A stretch of 64,000 nt of DNA from Protopterus annectens (Eukaryota; Chordata; Ceratodontiformes; Protopteridae): positions 692,009,324 through 692,073,323 of the forward strand of contig NC_056750.1 in assembly GCF_019279795.1 (NCBI RefSeq). The letters run 5' to 3'. The notes beneath the pieces are model-generated. The model was not told the origin of the DNA. It searched no databases and was given only the letters and a program-made list of their open reading frames with translations. The position numbers and the translations under genes are program-made. How positions within the stretch are numbered: position 1 is the first letter of the stretch; every line of letters begins with the position of its first letter. This document shows positions 33,248 to 43,451 of this stretch, piece by piece.

Positions 33248-34288
33248 CCATCATTTCAAACCACACCCATTGCCTAGTACCCGGATAAATCAATGACTGA
33301 ACTGTATGGTTCTGTTAAAAGAATCCACTATGATAAGCACAGAATGCAGGAAAAGTCTTCTGCTAAAATGCATTCAATTTGTTGTAGATGCTACTAATAC
33401 AGAAGTGGAGAGATTGAGAAATGTTCAATTATTTCCAGCTTACATACCATAAATTCTAAAGTTCTGGTCAGAAAAAGACCATTGCAAAATGCTTATGTAG
33501 AGACAGTACATTCTGTGCTATGTGAAAGCAGGAAAGCTCTGATCTTTCAAGATGCCTTCCTCAGAAAGAGAGAGAGAGAGAGAATGTTTTGCACACAATG
33601 GGATTTTTATTTTAACTACATTTTCCTTCTTTTCACAGGTTCTGTGTGCATGGAAATTTTAAAACAGTCATATTTAAACTAATTTTTAATACCAAATCTC
33701 TTTGCATGTAAAGTGAATGCAGTAATGATAGTTTGGTTTTAATGTCATACATTCCAGAAACTAGCTGTAAGCTAAGTGATATATAAATTTATTTTTTATT
33801 TAAGCAAGATTACAGTGTGAATCTGTATACAGTGATGATGATATGCTGTTGTTCTAACAATACTTCTGTTGCAGAGTATAAAAATTATTTTACAGTAATT
33901 CTTCAAATGCAGAAAAATAAATGCATACTGCATGAAACATGAAGTGTTCAAATATTTGTGACAGAAACTTTTGTAGACTACTTACTGTAAATGTATGTAC
34001 AGAGTGGTGCACAGGTAAATCTAAATGAACCCAGGCATGTATACACATGCATGGACATACACAGACTATTACAGGATACTTATGTGTGTATGTGTGACTC
34101 CACCTCCATATATTGGAAAAAAAATCTACATTTTATCCAGGTTTTCTTAGATTATTTCATATAGAATTTTAAATGATGAAGGTCATAAGGGAAATGTGAG
34201 TTGGTTCTACAGGTGAATACTTTAATAAGATTTAAACCACAGAATTTAATTGCAAAAAGGCATTCACACAAAACTGTTAGGTTATTAC
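33248..34288. other. Unannotated stretch with a GA repeat
   Basis: A (GA)n run of about 20 bp at 33565-33583 follows a short ORF. Nothing else recognised. Confidence 0.4.
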
Positions 34289-35451
34289 TGTGAGGCTGCC
34301 AGCCCAGCTAGCTAGAATTTTGTAAATAATTCTATGTCATTTGTGAATATTAATATGATCCACAGGCTTGTCTTACAAATGTAAGAGAACTATATGTTAT
34401 GTGTCTATTAAACTGTTTGTGCAGAAGTGTGTGTTAAACTTTATGTTATGCACTGAGCTTCAAGAAGGTAATCACAGTGTATCTTGCTGGATAAGAGAAG
34501 GAATGTGTATAAATATGTGTTTTCATAGTAGAAGTTGGAACATACAGAGTTAACTTGCAAACTCTGAGAAAATAAGTGAAGAGTTTTATGATTGTGTTTA
34601 TTTCAGCTAGGAGACAGAATGTCTGCAGATATAAATTTTTTCTATTGTCTGGAAACAGAAATAATTACAGGTTTCAAAGGTAAAAGTGTTTAACTGTTTT
34701 AAGACTTTCAGTTCCAGGCAAACTTCTGAGACATAAGTATTTTTAACACAGAGGTGCTAAATTTTAAGTTTCTGTTAGCCTGGGAACTGAAGGCAGAGGT
34801 GCCAAAGAATGATGTAATCTGTGATGACTCAGCAGTAATGTTTGATAGTAATTTAAGAACTATCTCAGACAGAAAGTCTTTCCTTTTTTTTATTTGTCTT
34901 TGGATCTGAAAACATCCTCTGATCAGCACTTGTCTTGCTCTGTAAGTAAGTCATTTAAGGCATAGTATCTCTTAGCTATAGATAGGAATATAGTAAAGTT
35001 TAGTTTAGATGTTTTCTGTATTTGAGACTGTCCTGCAATGTTGTTTTTTTTAAAGTATTTCCTGTGATTCTGAACTCTGTTGTCACTGCCTTAAGTTATT
35101 GAGCATTGTCTTGTGCTTTTATTTATTATTAAATATATTTAAACCTTTTAATTGTGTCTGTTTGTTTAGAGATATTTAAGCTATTACAATACTTGCATAA
35201 GTATATGGTGAGACTGCACAGACCACTCCTAAATAACTTTAAAAGTTTTGGTCACACTTACCATTTGGATAATACTAACATTACACAGTAGAATTGATCA
35301 CCCTTTAGGAAGAGCCTTAGAGTAGCTGATAAAGAGTGATTGGTAGCAGCTGGCACTACCTTATAGTCTGGGCAGAAGGGGGCATATATAGTGAACCTGT
35401 GCCGGCCTTCCCCAGGAGTGTTTGTGTGTTTGTATATGAATCAAATCTCAA

Positions 35452-35503
<52 letters not shown>

Positions 35504-35621
35504 CTACTTGGACAGGGACCCAAAGCACTGGTTGGACAGAGAGGGTGCTGGAGGTTTTGTCTTGACCACTTGGCTGAGATCTTAACCTTATAGCTGTGTC
35601 AGTGGGGAGTATTATTGGGAA

Positions 35622-35662
<41 letters not shown>

Positions 35663-35739
35663 AGAAACCAGCACTAGAATGACTGTGATCTCTGTGTGCT
35701 CTTAAGTGAAATCGTACTTTACTGTGTGTGTACTTGTCA
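34289..35739 (+). mobile_element. 5' LTR of Gmr1-like Ty3/Gypsy element
   Basis: Begins TGTGAGGCTGC, then CAGCCCAGCTAGCTAGAATT; ends near GTGTACTTGTCA. The same sequence recurs at 38992-39080 and 41604-42937, interrupted by a CR1. TATA-like CATATATAGTGAACC lies at about 35377. The region also carries a (GT)n at 35454-35500 and a (GA)n at 35624-35654, which the 3' LTR has in shorter or different form, so the two LTRs have diverged. No clear primer binding site follows, and a gag region is missing. Confidence 0.8.
35454..35500. repeat. (GT)n microsatellite in the 5' LTR
   Basis: About 47 bp; a homologous array at 42688-42734 lies at the same place in the 3' LTR. Confidence 0.97.
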
Positions 35740-35979
35740 TCTCACCTTGATTGGGAGGGTGGAAAAAGAAGCCAACAAGTAGGTATGTTTGAGGATATCC
35801 CTACAGATATCTTGATAGGGAATGATTTTGATTATGCAGTACCGTGTGTACATGCAGTTACACACAGTCAGGCTTGGAGACAAGCATGTGGGTCTGGTAG
35901 CCTGGGGGAGACCCAGACAGACCGCACATGTGCAGCCAGGACTGGTGAGGTGGTTACTTCAAGGAGGGAGCTACCCTGA
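35728..35979 (+). pseudogene. Retroelement protease remnant
   Basis: The frame contains FEDIPTDILIGNDFDYAV at residues 21-38, which resembles the C-terminal (P.D.L[IL]G.D) motif of Gypsy aspartic proteases. The catalytic DTG/DSG is absent, because only about 60 bp separate it from the 5' LTR. Gag and the first part of the protease were therefore deleted. The rest of the frame is not recognisable. Confidence 0.5.
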
Positions 35980-36115
35980 GCAGTGAGACTGAAGGTGAGC
36001 GACAGCTGCTTGTGAGTTCTGATATTTACTTGAACAGAGTGACTGCAAGGGCAGAGGTGAGTAGTAGTACCCAGGCTGACAGTGTGGCACACTGCCAGAG
36101 AATTCCAGACTTACT

Positions 36116-36487
36116 GTGGAAGGGGAGCTGGGAAGGATTACAAAGAGAGAGTTGAGACAGGCTCAGTTCTCAGACCCTACATTACAAGGCCCGAGAGAGG
36201 TAGTTAGTGAGGCACCTGATTCTCAAGGGAAGGGGGAATCTGTATACTGGGACAAAGGAGTACTGTATAAAGAGTGGACCCTTGAGGGAGGACTAGATGG
36301 TGAGAGAATACAGCACTTGGTTGTGTCCACAGCCTACCATCTGGCACTTCTAGCCATAGCCCATGATATTCCCTTTCCAGGTCATATGGGCATAAAACAT
36401 GCAAAGAGACATATTATGCAGAACTTCTATTGGCCTGGGATTTTCAGAGATGTAACAGGGTACTGCAGGACCTGTGAGCAGTGCTGA
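36116..36487 (+). pseudogene. Integrase N-terminal zinc-binding (H2C2) region
   Basis: 124 codons. A polar linker with VYWDKGVLYKEW (the typical ...DGLLYR.W lead-in of Gypsy integrases) is followed by HLALLAIAHDIPFPGHMGIK and YWPGIFRDVTGYCRTCEQC. The HH-CC zinc site (AHD, GHMG, CRTC, CEQC region) is intact. A stop TGA at 36484 splits it from the catalytic core, which continues in the same direction. It acts in the family by helping integrase multimerise on viral DNA ends. Confidence 0.88.
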
Positions 36488-36511
36488 AAGGTAGGGAAGG
36501 CAGGAGACAAG

Positions 36512-36796
36512 GTGAAAGCTCCTTTCCTGCCTTTGCCTGTGATTGAGGAGCCATTTCAAAGGGTAGCTATGTATATTGTGGGACATCTGTGTACCTCAAG
36601 TTACACAGGAAAGAAATATATCCTGCTGGTAGTAGATTATGCTACCAGATACCCTGAGGCAGTGGCTCTATCCTCCATCAAGGCAGAAAAGGTGGCAAAT
36701 GCTTTGTTAGAGATTTTCAGCAGGGTAGGTTTTTCAAAAGAAATATTGACTGACAGAGGTGCCAATTTGATGTCAGACCTGCTGGCTTGTCTGTGA
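36512..36796 (+). pseudogene. Integrase catalytic core, first half
   Basis: Contains FQRVAMYIVGHLCTSSYTGK where the family has VAMDIVGPL, so the first catalytic Asp is changed to Tyr. Then YILLVVDYATRYPEAVALSS and EILTDRGANLMSDLLACL, which keeps the second catalytic Asp (DRG.N). The frame shifts near 36790; the third catalytic residue is readable in another frame as YYPQTNGLVERLN (Glu present) at about 36830-36865. This enzyme would be inactive. Confidence 0.88.
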
Positions 36797-36885
36797 AAGT
36801 ACTGTGGGGTTAAGCACCTAAAGACCACCCCTACTATCCCCAGACTAATGGTCTTGTTGAGAGGTTAAACTCAATACTCAAGACC

Positions 36886-37647
36886 ATGCTAATGGCATAT
36901 GCAGACAAGTTTAAGAGGGAATGGGACAAATATTTGCCCCATCTATTGTTTGCTTATAGAGAGGTTTCCCAGGAATCTACAGACTTTCCACCCTTTGAGT
37001 TGTTGTATGGGCATAGGGTGAGGGGACCTCTAGATTTAATTCAAGATGAGTGGAAGGGTGAGTGTGAATCTTACAAGGAGTTTGTTGTGGCATATGTCCT
37101 AAACCTCAGGACAAACCTCAGGGAACTCATGGGCTTGGCCCAGGGTAACTTGGCAGAAGCCCAACAGCAGAAAAAGGTCTGGTATGACATGAATGCTCCA
37201 GCTAGAGAGTATGCTGTAAAGCAGCAGGTAATGGTTCTCATTCCGGTCAGACGCAACAAGCTGCAGGCAACCTGGGATGGACCCTACAAGGTGGTAAGGA
37301 AGGTCAGTGATGTTAACTACATGGTGGAACTGCTAGGCAGGGGGCAGGAGCACAAACTGTACCATTTTAATATGATGAAACCTTACCATGATAGAGAGAC
37401 CATTGTGCTGAGTATTTGCAGTGGATTGCAAGAGGAGTATGAGGGAGATCTAGTGACTGATCTCCTCAGCGAGGCTCAGACTGACACCGCAGTGAAAAGG
37501 GGTGGCAGTGTCCCAGCAGCTATCTCCTACCCAGGTTCAAGAAATCTGAACAGTGTTACAGGTGTTTGGGGACATGTTCACTGGGAAACCAGGATGCAAC
37601 CACCTGGTGCAGCACCATGTGGATACTGGACCCCAAAGGCTTATTAG
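36886..37647 (+). pseudogene. Integrase C-terminal region with GPY/F module
   Basis: 253 codons. The N-terminal part YLPHLLFAYREVSQESTDFP, PFELLYGHRVRGPLDL is the end of the core domain. RNKLQATWDGPYKVVRKVSD and HKLYHFNMMKPYHDRE are the GPY/F module; no chromodomain follows. GDLVTDLLSEAQ comes next, a stretch that in Gmr1-type elements joins INT to RT. The frame is then lost near 37550, and the RT lead-in (VFGDMFTGKPGCNHLVQHHV) is read in another frame directly after it, so there is no room for an INT/RT boundary elsewhere. Confidence 0.88.
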
Positions 37648-38245
37648 CCAGACTCCTTATAGGGTGCCTGAGAGAGTCAAACACACTCTGAGGGATGAGA
37701 TACAGGAAATGTTGTAACTAGGAGTAATTCAGGAGTCCAGCAGTCCATGGGCCTCCCCAATGGTGATGGTACCAAAGAAGGATGGCAGCACCAGGTTGTG
37801 TGTAGACTACAGGAAATGAAATAGTGACACAGAGTCAAATGTTTACCCCATGCCTTGGACAGATGAGGCCCTAGAGCAGCTGGGTGGAGCTACATATCTT
37901 ATCACCATTGAGCTTACCAAGGGTTACTGACCGGTGCCCTTGACTTCCAGTGATAGAGAGAGGCCAGCCTTTGTGACTCCTTTTGGCTTGTATGAGTTCA
38001 CAAAGATGTCATTTGGGATAAAAAATGCCCCAGCGACTTTCCAGAGGCTGGTAGATCATATCCTAGGAAGAGCAAGAGATTTTGCCCTTGCTTTCCCAGA
38101 TGATATTGCCATCTATAGCCATTCCTGGCAAGATCACCTTCAGCATGTCACAGAGGTGCTGGGCAGACTACAGGGGGCAGGAATGACTACTAAGCCCAGC
38201 AAATGTCAGGTGTGTATGGCAGAGGTCTCCTACCTAGGAAAATGA
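37560..38245 (+). pseudogene. Ty3/Gypsy reverse transcriptase
   Basis: Readable in one frame with three stops: QTPYRVPERVKHTLRDEIQE, stop, [33 protein letters not shown], stop, YLITIELTKGY (first catalytic Asp replaced by Glu), stop, then 37934-38245: FVTPFGLYEFTKMSFGIKNA, PATFQRLVDHIL and AFPDDIAIYSHSWQDHL (YxDD motif as FPDD, both Asp kept), ending SYLGK. Length and motif order are those of a Gypsy RT. It sits downstream of the integrase. Confidence 0.92.
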
Positions 38246-38900
38246 GAGTGGAGTGGTGAGATCAGACCAGAACCTGCCAAAGTAGAAGCCATTCAGGCAT
38301 GGCCTACACCTGTTACCAAAAAGCAGGTGAGGTAATTTTTAGGGACAGTATGGTACTACAGAAAGTTTGTTCCCAATTATAGCACCATAGCTGTTCCCCT
38401 CACAGACCTGACAAGGAAAAGCAGGCCAGATAAGGTAGTGTGGATCCCAGCATGTGAGCAGGCATTCCAGAAGCTTAAAGGATCTTTGGGAGGACCCCCT
38501 GTGTTAACCAGTCCAGATTACAGCAAAGAATTAGTTGTGCAGGTGGATGCTTTAAACCATGGGGTGAGGACTGTACTTAGCCAGATTTCTTCAGAGGGAG
38601 AAGAGCACCCAGTGGTTTATCTCAGTTTTAGAGTCAAACCCAGGGAGGAATGCTATGCAGCTGTGGAAAATTAATGTCTAGCCATTGTGTGGGCACTGCA
38701 GAAACGTCAGCCTTATCTGTATGGAAAGAAATGCACTGTAGTTACAAACCACAATGTCTTAACATGGCTACTTTGAGCCAGCCAGCAAAATGCCAAGTTA
38801 CTAAGGTGGAGCCTAGGATTACAAGCATATGATATGACAGTGCAGAACCACAGTGGGGTTAGCAAAACCAATGCAGATGGGCTCTCAAGACAGGGAATGG
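38246..38900 (+). pseudogene. Ty3/Gypsy RNase H
   Basis: After the RT connection (AKVEAIQAWPTPVTKKQVR, stop, FLGTVWYYRKFVPNYSTIAV), 38438-38674 reads PPVLTSPDYSKELVVQVDAL, the position of the first catalytic Asp, then VVYLSFRVKPREECYAAVEN (catalytic Glu), stop, CLAIVWALQKRQPYLYGKK, CTVVTNHNVLTWL (D.HN with Asp changed to Asn), and NADGLSRQ near the end. At least three stops or frameshifts. Confidence 0.9.
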
Positions 38901-38978
38901 GGTAAGGTATTCACAGAAAGGCTCAACCCTCTCAAGCAACATTTCTCAAGGGTCACTTGAAAAACTAGCTTGAGTTCT

Positions 38979-38991
38979 TGTGGGGGGAGAA
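38979..38991 (+). promoter_or_regulatory. Polypurine tract
   Basis: GTGGGGGGAGAA stands directly before the start of the 3' LTR (TCGGGAGACTTTCAGCCC). This is the position and composition of a plus-strand DNA primer. Confidence 0.8.
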
Positions 38992-39080
38992 TCGGGAGAC
39001 TTTCAGCCCAGCTAGCTAGAATTTTGTAAATAATTATGCATTATTTGTGAATATTAATATGATCCGTAGGCTTATCTTAC
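38992..39080 (+). mobile_element. 3' LTR, segment 1
   Basis: CGGGAGACTTTCAGCCCAGC..., matching 34289-34375 of the 5' LTR (TAGAATTTTGTAAATAATT, TTGTGAATATTAATATGATC). Cut at CTTATCTTACAT by a CR1 3' terminus. Confidence 0.88.
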
Positions 39081-39281
39081 ATAGGTTCATAGGTGTGTAC
39101 TTGGCTAATGGCCCTGGAGCCTTTACGAGCCTAGCCTATAGGATTCCCCTGGCATTGTGCTACCTGACCTTGCTTCCCAGTGATTCTGTCAAGTAGAGCC
39201 ACTGCAGTGATTCCCTGGGGTGAATTTTCTGTTTCCCATCCAATTATCAAGATTTCTCTTGAAGACAGCCAGTGAGGTGCT

Positions 39282-39860
39282 CTATTTGACATGTATGGGA
39301 AGTCTATTCCATAGTATGGGTAGTCTCTGGGTTATAAACATGTCCCTCCAGTACATTCTATTGATTGTGGTAATGAAGTTTAGGTCTCTGGAGCATGTGG
39401 TGCAGAGTGATTGGGATGTCTTTAGATGTAGCATTTCTAACAGAGCTGGGTCAGACATGGCTTCATAACTCAAGCAGAGATCGCCTCTAAGTAGGCAATA
39501 TGAGTCAGAGAATAGTTGGAGTTTTTTGAGTCTGTCCATATAGGACATGTGTTTAATGCTTAGGATCCTCTTTGTGAGGTACTTTTGCAGCCTCTCCAGT
39601 TGTTACAGGTGTCTAGTGAGGTACATGCCAAATGGGGCATTGTACTCGATGATTGGCCTAATCAGGGAAGAGTAGAGGGAGACAATGACCTCTTTCTTCC
39701 TTGATGCAAAACCCTTAGTAATGAGATATGCCACATAGAAGGACTTTCTGACCACAGTGGCAATTTGGTGGTCAAAAGAGAGGTTGTTGTCAACCTTTGT
39801 TCTTAGATCTCTTATAATGCCTTCTGTGTTCAGTGGACTACCAGTGATGTGGTAATTCAT
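39282..39860 (-). pseudogene. CR1 ORF2 thumb and C-terminal region
   Basis: Two frames. 39860-39603: VDNNLSFDHQIATVVRKSFY, LITKGFASRKKEVIVSLYSS, IIEYNAPFGMYLTRHL, stop. 39548-39282: MSYMDRLKKLQLFSDSYCLL and ITQRLPILWNRLPIHVK. This is equivalent to the last 200 residues of ORF2 at 55707-57245. Confidence 0.85.
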
Positions 39861-40127
39861 GGGAACCAGGTTTTTCCTAAAGGGGATGATGACATATTTT
39901 TTGTCATTGAGCTTAAGGCCCTGGTTCTAACACCAGTCATTGGTCTCAGTGAGGCCTTTCTGTGCGATGTCAACATCACTTGGGGAGTTTATAATAGCTC
40001 CCAACTTGCTATCGTCTGTGAACTTTGTCAGCCAGAGTCCCTTTGTGTTGAATTGGACTTCAGAGAAGTAGATGCCAAACAGAAGAGGACTTAGGATCTA
40101 ACTTTGTGGGACTCCACTCGTGACTGG

Positions 40128-40478
40128 TCAGCAGTTTGACTTGGCGTCAGCTACTTTCACACTGTGGGTTCTATCTGTGAGCCAGTTTGCAACCCACCTA
40201 GTGATATAGGGGTTGATGCCTAGCTTAGTGAGTTTTTCTATGATCCCTGAGTGGGGAATGGTATCAAAGGCCTTGGACAGATCAAGGTATGCTGTATGAA
40301 CCACCTTGCCTTCATCCACAGCTCTGGTGACTGACTCAAAGAAGTCGACCAAGTTTAGCAGGCATGATCTACCATTCACAAAACCAAATTGTGTGGGATC
40401 CAGAGTTTGGAGATTCCCTATATCCTTGTTTATTAAGTCCATGATGATCAGTTCCATAGCTTTGCATATCAGACTCAT
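40128..40478 (-). pseudogene. CR1 reverse transcriptase fragment
   Basis: 117 codons: MSLICKAMELIIMDLINKDI, GNLQTLDPTQFGFVNGRSCL, TAYLDLSKAFDTIPHSGIIE (first catalytic Asp present), WVANWLTDRTHSVKV. A stop then precedes PVTSGVPQS. FTDD is read about 120 bp further on. Confidence 0.88.
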
Positions 40479-40704
40479 CAGGCTAATGGGGCAATAGTTC
40501 CCAGGGTCTGTAGTCGCTCCTAGTTTTCAGAGAGGGATGACTGTAGCAGTGTGCCATTCGGTAGGGAAAAAGTCAGATGTGAGGTTGTGATTGAACAGGG
40601 CACACAGGTGAAGTGCCAGTTCACTCTGTAGTTCATGTAGAACACAACCAGGGATATTGTCAGGTCCCATAGAAGCTGTGTTCTGGGCCTTGAACAATGC
40701 TGTT

Positions 40705-41040
40705 TTAACCTGTGCAGCAGTAATACTGGGTGCCTGGCAGTCTACTGGTATAGTGATTGGTCTTTTGGGGGGTTAAGGTTGGCAGTGAATCTGTCAGCCA
40801 ATATATTGGCGGTATCTTTGACTTGGTATAGGAGGTACCATTGTGCAGTAACTCAGAGAAAACCTGGGTATTGCTATGGAGAGTCTTTACATAACTATAG
40901 AAGGCTTTGTGGTTCTCTTTACTATCTGCTGCAATTCTGTTTTCATAACTAGCTTTAGAGTATTTGATGAGGGATCTCCACTTTTTGTTGAGGGTGATAA
41001 GGGACTTTTTCCAGTCTTGGGACTTCACCTTATTCCACAT
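40705..41040 (-). pseudogene. CR1 ORF2 linker fragment
   Basis: SLITLNKKWRSLIKYSKASY, ENRIAADSKENHKAFYSYVK, corresponding to KKLRALIKSSKANFERKIAK, DSKDNHKAFFSYVRNLGG in the better copy at 57242-57787. The C-terminal 30 residues run out of frame. Confidence 0.8.
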
Positions 41041-41603
41041 CAGTTTCCTCCTTCTGTTGTAGAGTTTGTTTATGGCAGGAGACTACCGGATTGACTTCCT
41101 TTTTTTGAGGAGAGCATCTTGGTTCTATTGAGTATGGCAAGATCCATGCATTTGTGTACATGTTCATACAGTGCACTGGTGTATGATCTGGCAGTCATGC
41201 AACTATTGTCCATTTACATGGGTACCGTGAAGTTAGCCACCTCTGTTTTTAGGAGCCCAAAGTTAGCTTTGGAGAAGTTTTTTCATGCTGGTTACCTTTG
41301 CAGAGGGGGTGGGAGGGATGTGGATTTTCAAGGTGATTAGTTTGTGGTCAGATATAACCAGGGAGGAGTTGACTATTGGTGTAGAGCAATGGACACCTAT
41401 GTTAGTAATGACCAGGTCAGGATGTTGCTACCTCTAGTGGAGGTAAGAATGAGCTGGTCCAGGGCATTGGAATTAATGAATTCCAGGAAATGTTGGACAA
41501 CTGTATTGGTATATTAGTAGTTTTCCCAGTTAATAGAGGGGTAGTTGAAGTCACCCAGTATGAGAGTGCTAGGTTGGAACCTAATATTCTCCAAGGTGCT
41601 TAA

Positions 41604-42685
41604 GAATCTAAGAGACCTATATGTTATGTGTGTATTAAACTGCTGGTGTGTTAAACTGTATGTTATGCACTTAGCTTCAAGAATGTAACCACAGTGTACC
41701 CTGCTGGAAAAGAGCAGAAATGTGCATAAGCTATATGCCTGTCCAAATGTGTGTTTTCATAGTAGAAGCTGGAACATGCCGAGTTAACTTGCAAACTCTG
41801 AGAAAATAAGTGAAGAGTTTTACGACTGCATTTATTTCAGCTAGGAGACAGAATGTCTGCAGCTAGAAATTTTTCCTATTGTCTGGAAACAGAAATAATT
41901 ACAGGTTTCAAAGGTAAAAGTGTTTAACTGTTTTACGACTTCCAGTTCCAGGCAAGCTTCTGAGATATAAGTATTTTTGACACAGAGGTGCTAAATTTTA
42001 AGTCTCTGTTAGCCTGGGAACTGAAGGCAGAGGTGACAAAGAATGATGTAATCTGATATGACCTAGCAGTAATGTTTGATAGTAATTTAAGAACTATCTC
42101 AAAGAGAAAGTCTGTGCATTTTGTATTTGTCTTTGGATCTGACAATATCCTCTCATCAACACTTGGCTTTCTCTGTAAGTAAGTCATTTAGGGCATAGTT
42201 TCTCTTAGATATAGATAGGAATACAGTAAAGATTAGTATTAAATGTTTTCTGTATTTATTTGAGACTGTCCTGCAATGTTGTTTTAAAGTATTTCCTGGG
42301 ATCCTGAACTCTGTTGTCACTGAGTCGAGTTATTTAGTATGGTTTTATGCTTTTATTATTTATTTTTAAATATATATTAAACCTTGTAATTGTGGCTTGT
42401 TTGTTTAGATACATTTAAGCTCTTAGAGTACTTGCATATGTATTTGGTGACACTGTATAGGCCACTCCTAAATAGCCTTAAAAGTTTTGGTCACACCATT
42501 TGGATAATAGTAACATTACATAGTAGAATTGGTCATTCTTTGGGAAAGGCCTTATAGTAGCTGATAAAGAGTGGTTGGTGGCAGCTTGTACTGCCTTATA
42601 GTCTGGGCAGAAGGGGGCATATCTAGTGAACCTGTGCCAGCCTTCACCAGGAGTGTTTGTGTGTTTGTATATAAATCAAATATCA

Positions 42686-42736
<51 letters not shown>

Positions 42737-42937
42737 CTACTTGGACAGGGACTCAAAACACTGGTTGGACAGAGAGGCTGCTGGAGGTTACCACTCGGCT
42801 GACATCTTAACCCTTTAGCTGTACCAGTGGGGAATCTTATTGGGGATCTGGCGAGAGAGGAAGTAACCAGCCCCAGACTGATTGTGATCTCTGTGTGCTC
42901 TTAAGGAAAATTGTACTTTGTCTGTGTACTTGTCATC
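41604..42937 (+). mobile_element. 3' LTR, segment 2
   Basis: Resumes with AATCTAAGAGACCTATATGT and follows the 5' LTR through GTTAACTTGCAAACTCTGAG, GGGCAGAAGGGGGCATAT, the (GT)n at 42688-42734, GAGCTACTTGGACAGGGAC and GTGATCTCTGTGTGCTCTTA to ACTTGTCA. It lacks the (GA)n of the 5' LTR. Confidence 0.88.
42688..42734. repeat. (GT)n microsatellite in the 3' LTR
   Basis: About 47 bp, at the position homologous to 35454-35500. Confidence 0.97.
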
Positions 42938-43451
42938 CTCCCAATATGCACGTCTCTCACTGGTGCTAGTGGTGAGGATTGAGGCTCCTTGATTACTGGG
43001 CCAGTGCAGGGGTGTCACAATTACTAACAGAACTTCAGGTATAAGCATTTGCAATGTGTGCACAAAGGTAGAGTTTATAAGTAAAACAATAAATTAGAAT
43101 GATCTGTCTGTCCTGGAAGATGCAAAAAAGAAAAAGAGGTGCTTTGTATGTCTAAATGGGCCCTTAGATATAGCAAAACACACTTTGCTTTGTTTTGTTA
43201 TATTTCAAATAAGAAGAAAACTGAAAGTATTTAGGTTTCAAGGCAAAATGTGATTTTTACAGACTGTATTTGTAGATAGGAAAATAATCAACAGATGGGT
43301 TATATGTTTTATACTGCCATTCTAATTGAACACTCTAGTTACATAGAGGGTGATTTGTGAGCTTTAGAAAATTAGAATATTGAATTATGCCACATAGTGT
43401 GATCAAAGACCAGATTTTTTTAAATGGATTTATTGCCAAAGAAAAGAAGAT
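42938..43451. other. Unannotated stretch
   Basis: No ORF or repeat recognised between the LTR element and the next CR1. Confidence 0.4.

Larger units (their letters stand above)
39081..41603 (-). mobile_element. CR1 LINE inserted in the 3' LTR
   Basis: The 3' end at 39081 is ATAGGTTCATAGG on the plus strand. Readable minus-strand parts: 5'-truncated endonuclease (GDFNYPSINWENY near 41540), linker (40705-41040), RT (40128-40478: DPTQFGFVNGRSCLLNLVDF, YLDLSKAFDTIPHSG), LWLTKFTDDSKL near 40015, thumb (39603-39860), and C-terminus (39282-39548). Frameshifts and stops throughout. Its 5' truncation point abuts AATCTAAGAGACC, the continuation of the LTR. Confidence 0.92.
34289..42937 (+). mobile_element. 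Gmr1-like LTR retrotransposon, whole element
   Basis: Order seen: 5' LTR, protease remnant (about 35.8 kb), integrase zinc finger (36.3-36.5 kb), integrase core (36.5-36.9 kb), integrase C-terminal GPY/F region (37.2-37.4 kb), RT (37.6-38.3 kb), RNase H (38.4-38.9 kb), polypurine tract GTGGGGGGAGAA (38980-38991), 3' LTR. INT lies upstream of RT, which is the Ty1/Copia order, while the protein sequences are Ty3/Gypsy type; this combination defines the Gmr1 clade. Gag and most of the protease are deleted, several stops are present, and a CR1 sits in the 3' LTR. I could not identify a flanking target duplication. Confidence 0.8.

Noticed and set aside
35728-35760. Primer binding site of the LTR element
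   Set aside because: No stretch after the 5' LTR gave a convincing match to a tRNA 3' end by eye. The region next to the LTR seems to be deleted.
36637-36828. Minus-strand ORFs across the LTR retrotransposon
   Set aside because: Shadows of the integrase and RT reading frames on the plus strand.
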